DNA from: Fistularia commersonii
Taxonomy: Eukaryota; Chordata; Actinopteri; Syngnathiformes; Fistulariidae
Direction: 5' to 3'
Assembly (NCBI GenBank): GCA_037954325.1
Contig: JBBMNZ010000034.1
Span: 8,883,501-8,947,500, forward strand
Length of the DNA stretch: 64,000 nt
Part shown: positions 58,574 through 64,000 of the stretch, one piece after another
Position numbering within the stretch: the first letter of the stretch is position 1
How the letters are laid out: each line of letters starts with the position of its first letter
Notes under the pieces: generated by a model
Told to the model about the DNA's origin: nothing
The model's database searches: none
The model's input: only the letters and a program-made list of their open reading frames with translations
Position numbers and translations under genes: made by a program

Positions 58574-61500
58574 ATGAACAGCAGTGGACCAGCGTATCCT
58601 CTTGCATCTTTGTACGTCGGGGACTTGCATCCAGATGTTACAGAGGCCATGCTTTACCAGAAATTTTCACCTGCCGGGCCCATCATGTCAATCCGCGTGT
58701 GTCGTGACATTATCACTCGCAGATCCCTGGGATACGCCTACATAAACTTCCAGCAGCCAGCCGATGGTAACCAGTCTTTTGTCAATAATTTGAAAAATTG
58801 ATGACATTACAAATCGAAAACTCCGTACTCCTGTATATCGAACGATATCTTTAAACATTAAAATGTTCTCCTTTCTGTTTCAGCCGAGTGTGCCCTTGAT
58901 ACAATGAACTACGATGTGATCAAGGGTCAACCTATCCGAATAATGTGGTCTCAGCGCGACCCTGGTCTCAGGAAGTCTGGCGTGGGGAACATCTTTATCA
59001 AGAACATGGATGAATCCATCGACAACAAGACTCTCTCTGACACCTTCTCCGCCTTTGGGAATATTTTGTCCTGCAAGGTAACGGGGGCCGTCCGTCACTT
59101 CCGACAGCTTGCGTAAAATGGTAAACTTATTGTTCAAAGTTGCTTTGATTTCTTATTTAATTAGAATAGACGCTTTCCGTCCGTGCAGGTCGTGTGCGAC
59201 GAGAAAGGATCCAAAGGTTACGGCTTCGTCCACTTTGAGACCCAGGAGGCTGCCAACCGCGCTATCGACACCATGAATGGGATGCTGCTGAATGATCGAA
59301 AAGTGTGAGGATTTTAAACACACCTTGATGATGTGTGTGGTTTTAGCGGCGCCAAAAGGCGAGACAAATGCAAAACTTTTTACAGAATGAAGTTCTACTC
59401 ATTACTTTTAGATGTTTATAGCCACGGACTATGCTTGTTTTCTTCAATGTGGTTGCAGTTTTGTCGGCCACTTCAAGTCCCGCAAGGATCGAGAAATGGA
59501 GTTTGGCACCAAAGCCATGAAATTTACAAATGTCTACATTAAAAACTTTGGTGAGGACTGCACTGATGACCATCTCAAAGATGTCTTCTCTGCATTTGGT
59601 AAGAAAGTGAAACTTAAGTATTTATGCCGCTTCTCCAGAAATGTTGCAATTGTCTTGTAGAAAAAAATCTCGCTTTTTCTCAATTCCGTGCCGACTTGTT
59701 CTCGTACGCCAAGGAAAAACCCTCAGTGTCCGAGTGATGAAGGACGACAACGGCTGCTCACGTGGATTTGGCTTTGTAAACTATGCAAACCACGAGGATG
59801 CTCAAAAGGTAGCTATGGATTTATTTGCTGCATTAACTTATTTTTCATTAAATTGGAACTGATTCTGTCCTTTTTATAGTTTTAAAAATAACAAACAATG
59901 CTGTTTCAGTTCCCCTAGTGAAATGTCCAACAGTGGACAGAAATAATAAAATAGCAGGTCTGATGTGTTTGTTTTTTTTGTTTTTTTTTTCAGTTTTCTA
60001 TGATTTTATTTTAAATACATGGTATTGTCTTAGAATAGAACAGTTTTGGCTTTACTTCAGAGCAAACTTGTGGCTCTTACCTTTTCATGACATGATTATA
60101 TTCCTAAAACCTTTGTCAAGGTACAAATAAAGTGGACTTACTCTTTTGTTGACCCCAAACTGCTCCAAGAGACTCTTCAGGAATCAGTGTGAGAAATAAT
60201 CAAATTGCTACTCCAGCTCCTCTTGTTTTTTTTTTTTTTTTTTTACAATTGTTCCTAAAATTAAACGGCTCAGTTGAGACGTGCACAGAAATAGAAACAG
60301 GTATTGTTTGTCGATTCTGAATGGTTGGGCCGTCTGATGACAGCTACAACATAAGCATCTTTCCCTAGATGTTTTTTTTTTTTTTCAATCCCTTGGATGT
60401 ATATCGGACTAAAGTAGAGCATAAACTGAAGTTAAGTATGACTCTTTCTTGCAATTTTACATCGCCGCTCTTATACGGTGATTTTAATGGAGAAGAAAAA
60501 AACCAAATGCTAGCTGCGCAAAGATTTGACAATATAAGTTTAGTGCAGGGCTGTGATTGTGTCAACCCTTTTTTATGTGCTCTTAATCCGATTTTATTTC
60601 TCCTGTGACATTCTCAATGCTAATTCAAGTCATGCCTCAGCAATATAAAGCTATAAAGAAAATGCTAAAGCTTGCAGTTTATGTGGTTTTAGGTCGTAAT
60701 TAAAATTCATGTGCAGAATATCCTGCCACTAATGTCGCTCCTGTCGCCTCGTGTCACCAGGCAGTCGTAGAAATGAACGGTAAAGAGATGAACGGGAAAC
60801 TCCTCTTCGTGGGAAGAGCTCAGAAGCGACTGGAGCGCCAGGGAGAGCTCAAGCGCAAGTTTGACCGCATCAAGCAGGACCGCATACAGCGCTATCAGGT
60901 GCTGCTCCGGCCTCTGTCACGCTGCAAGGCTGTAATGGCGTTAACAAATGCATCACCGGATATCCGGAGAGATACCAGTGTTCATTCTCTAGATGAATCT
61001 TGAAGACCTAAAGTCCTGAAATATGTGATTTCATGTCAACACAGATCAGCGTCTCCACACTAGCATTGAGATATTGTCCCTGTTAAGGTTACATGCGGCA
61101 TTTCACGCCACGCTAAGTCAACTGGACAGGTTTTGACAGTTTGAATGGACAGAGTTATAAGTAAGGATCTCTTCTTTCTCCTTAATTCAGGGGGTTAATC
61201 TTTATGTGAAGAACCTGGACGATAGCATAGATGATGAGCGGCTGAGAAAGGAGTTTGCACCTTATGGCACAATAACAAGTGCTAAGGTAGGTTATTAACT
61301 CTTTGACTGACTGAATCGTATCAAAGATAATACATTTTAAACCGACAGCATGCGTTAAATCCTATTTATTATGTTTGTTTATGTCTGAAACTTATATTTT
61401 ACAACCTACATTTCGAGGAAAGGGGGAAGCGTTAGAAATTCTAGCCACCCCAGTAAAAATGACCATCTGACTATCAGGAGTTGTTTATTTTCTTTTGCAC

Positions 61501-63226
61501 ATAAACTACCAGTAATTGTGGCGCTCACTTCAAACTTTCATGTTTGTGCTGGTTTTCTCTCAGGTCATGACCGATGGCTCTCAAAGCAAAGGCTTTGGCT
61601 TTGTCTGTTTTTCTTCACCTGAGGAGGCAACCAAAGCAGTAACTGAGATGAATGGAAGAATTATTGCAACCAAACCGTTGTATGTGGCTCTGGCTCAGCG
61701 CAGGGAGGAGCGAAAGGCCATCCTCACCAACAAGTACATGCAAAGACTTGCTACGCTGAGGACCATGACAAGTCCCATCATAGACTCCTACCAGCAGGCT
61801 GGATACTACATGACCGTGCCACAGGTAGAACTTGCAATTATTGAATCTTTCATACGTCCATCTGAAACAAAAACCGTGACTTAAACACCTTTTCAGCGCA
61901 GGACTCATCCAGGATTGCAATGTTAGCGGCGAAATAGAGAAATCTCCGCTTTTAGAGTAACCGATGTAATACGTCTTAAAGTCCCGTGCCTGTTTTTTTT
62001 TTTTTTTTTTTTTATCTCACAGCCTGCCACGCGATCGTTCTACAACCACAATGCCGTCAGCAATATGAGACCGGTGCCTCGCTGGGCAGGACAACCACCC
62101 AGACCACAGGGTAAATTACGTGATAACGCCCATTACCGGTGGCGGTAAAAGCCTCAGATTGTCTTTTCTGTTTTCAGGTCCGTACCCGTCGCAGTACGCG
62201 GGTAGTTCGGTTCCTCGACGTGGATCGACTCCCATCGCGACCGTCAGGCAGGCCTCCACTCAGGCTCCCCGTGTCCTCAGTGCCTCACACAAGACGAGCA
62301 AGTATCCAAATCTGCGACGACCGGGGGCCAAGCGCACTCTGTGTAAATATTTGCCCGATGCACGAACCCTCTGTATCTTCAGATAATATTGGAACCCAGA
62401 CCGTCGGGGCTCGGACGGACATATCCGGCGTGAACAGGAGCAGTCAGTACAAGTATTCCACTGCAGTGAGGAACCCTCAGCAGGTCATCGCTGTCCCTGC
62501 ACCTGTGACAAGAATACAAGTATGAGCTCACAGTCTGTGATACCTTCTCACCCCGAATTCAACAATAATGATAATACTACTATCTGGCTGTCACATGTTT
62601 AGCAGCGCCTTTGCTTTTGAATCTAGAATTCTATCCAAGTAGATCATCGAGGCGGAGAAGAGACGAAAACTTGATCGTTCAAGCCGGGATCCCTTGTGTT
62701 TACAGGTTGTTCCCACACCTGTGGCGGAGGCCCCTGTGCACGTCCAAGGGCCGGTGCCGCTAACTGCCTCCATGCTGGCTGCAGCGCCGCTCATGGATCA
62801 GAAGCAGCTTCTAGGTATGGCGCCGTTCACTCCCGCCGTTTCCTTTACTCTGGGTCAACGTGTCCATTTAGATGTTGTGCCTCCTCCGCCGTGTTCCGCA
62901 GGCGAGCGTCTCTACCCGCTGATCCACGCCCTCCAACCCAACCTGGCCGGAAAGATCACTGGGATGCTGCTAGAAATTGACAACTCGGAACTGTTACACA
63001 TGCTTGAATCACCGGAGTCCCTGCACTCTAAGGCACAATGTTCATTTTCCAACATTCCAAAAAGAAATTTCAGATAATACTTAGATGTTTTAATATCCAA
63101 CAATTCAGTCCCGTTAGTGATCCAGCTCTTGTCATTGTAGTTTAACCCTCCGTCTCTGGTCAGGTGGAAGAGGCCATCGCTGTCCTGCAGGCCCATCAGG
63201 CAAAGGAATGCTCTTCTAAGAAGTAA
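58574..63226 (+). CDS. pabpc1l: Embryonic/oocyte poly(A)-binding protein (PABPC1-like)
   Basis: Fourteen exons join in frame: 58574-58766, 58884-59077, 59189-59304, 59459-59598, 59714-59808, 60761-60898, 61191-61286, 61564-61824, 62023-62110, 62178-62297, 62383-62519, 62706-62814, 62902-63032 and 63164-63226, giving 626 residues. It is a cytoplasmic mRNA poly(A)-tail binder. Four RRMs are visible through their RNP motifs (SLYVGDL with LGYAYINF; NIFIKNM with KGYGFVHF; NVYIKNF with RGFGFVNY; NLYVKNL with KGFGFVCF). A Pro/Gln-rich linker (IGTQTVGART, QYKYSTAVRNPQQ) and a C-terminal MLLE domain (GERLYPLI, KITGMLLEIDNSELLHMLES, EEAIAVLQAHQAKE) follow. It ends KECSSKK soon after the MLLE domain, as in PABPC1L. 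Adjacency to ywhab supports pabpc1l rather than pabpc1. Exons 10 and 13 end in GC donors (A/GCAAGT and AAG/GCACAA). AATAAA follows at 63563. Confidence 0.95.
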
Positions 63227-63562
63227 ATAGCTCTTGCAGGTAAGCTTCTCCTCTGGTCATCCAGTGTGCAGAGTGAAAAATGATTCAGTGTTTGCCACTT
63301 CTGAGACACCACAGCTTTCAGTAGTACCAGAACTTTAGTGTGCCAGTCCATCTCCAGATATCCTCATGTTTACTTACTTTGGAACAATATTGATTTGCAT
63401 AACTGTGAAAAGGATACTAGTGTGGTTATTTAACTTTCAACTTTTCCAGATGTCAACAAGGAGATAAGAAAAATTTAAAATGGAAAAAGGATGAGGGAAA
63501 AGTGTTCTGTGGATAAACTGACCGTGAAGAAATTGTTTTGTTAATGGTTTATCATTTGTTAA

Positions 63563-63568
63563 AATAAA
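63563..63568 (+). terminator. Poly(A) signal of pabpc1l
   Basis: AATAAA 336 bp after the stop codon. Confidence 0.65.
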
Positions 63569-63589
63569 GCTTATAATATGCATCAAACC

Positions 63590-64000
63590 TTCCTCGAGTC
63601 ATTTGAATGCAGCAGGCTGCTTTTGGGGCACAAGTGCATAACTAAAGAGTTTACTGGAAACATTCAGTGACAGATGTAAATCTGCAAATGTCGGGATTTA
63701 TAATTACAGGAAATCAAAACTTAGTGATAAATTTGACTTCTCTAAACCAATGGGTTAGTGTACTGAAACCTCTCATGCTGCCCACTGTGTTTCCGTTTCA
63801 GCAGAAATGAGTCCTTTTGGGAAAGCATAAGTTCAGCACTCTCTTAATGCCAACCAGTTTAAACTGAGCTGCCATGTTGCCAGGAAATGGGGAAGAAGAA
63901 ATTGAAAAGTAATTGAGACCTTGTCCATTAAGGATGTGTACAGTTGTAACTGGAAACCTCTGATGGGTTCTGGTACTGCACGGACTAGCGGAGGCTCCAC
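63590..64000. other. Right-end spacer
   Basis: No gene, repeat or RNA recognised before the window ends. Confidence 0.4.

Overview
The window is vertebrate nuclear DNA, almost certainly from a ray-finned fish (teleost). The genes are split into many short exons with GT-AG (a few GC-AG) introns. The proteins are vertebrate families in fish-like form, and the spacers hold typical teleost repeats (degenerate LINE tails, a 356-bp terminal-inverted-repeat element, CA/GT microsatellites). I see no prokaryotic, viral, CRISPR, rRNA or tRNA feature.

Layout, left to right: a broken DNase I-like gene (minus, 1.8-2.9 kb); a TATA-driven type II keratin (plus, 4.3-6.2 kb); a LINE remnant and other repeats (6.5-7.8 kb); an NLR immune receptor with NACHT and leucine-rich repeats (plus, 8.6-12.9 kb), tail to tail with ceramide synthase cers5 (minus, 13.5-18.1 kb); an SLMAP-family coiled-coil tail-anchored gene with two alternative last exons and no FHA domain in view (plus, 22.7-29.7 kb); abhd6 (plus, 34.7-39.1 kb); kctd6 (plus, 42.1-43.5 kb); the microprotein gene smim4/uqcc5 (plus, 45.7-47.8 kb), tail to tail with osteoglycin/mimecan (minus, 48.3-49.7 kb); 14-3-3 beta ywhab (plus, 52.2-53.7 kb); and the embryonic poly(A)-binding protein pabpc1l (plus, 58.6-63.2 kb). 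I joined exons by hand from splice sites and checked every gene model for reading phase. All eleven models other than the DNase remnant close in frame.

From general knowledge of the human map, the genes correspond to separate blocks: keratin/CERS5 (12q13), SLMAP-ABHD6-KCTD6 with SMIM4 (3p14-p21), OGN (9q22) and YWHAB-PABPC1L (20q13). The window is therefore a rearranged teleost mosaic of conserved micro-syntenies. The genes do not form a single pathway.

I did not find a clearly new biological system. The observations most worth following are: the SLMAP-like gene that seems to consist only of the C-terminal module while keeping both alternative membrane anchors; a 92-bp near-perfect palindrome carrying two exact estrogen-response-element cores upstream of the keratin; GC-AG introns, two of them in pabpc1l; an NLR with an eroded Walker B motif and no effector domain; and overlapping or abutting 3' ends in two convergent gene pairs.
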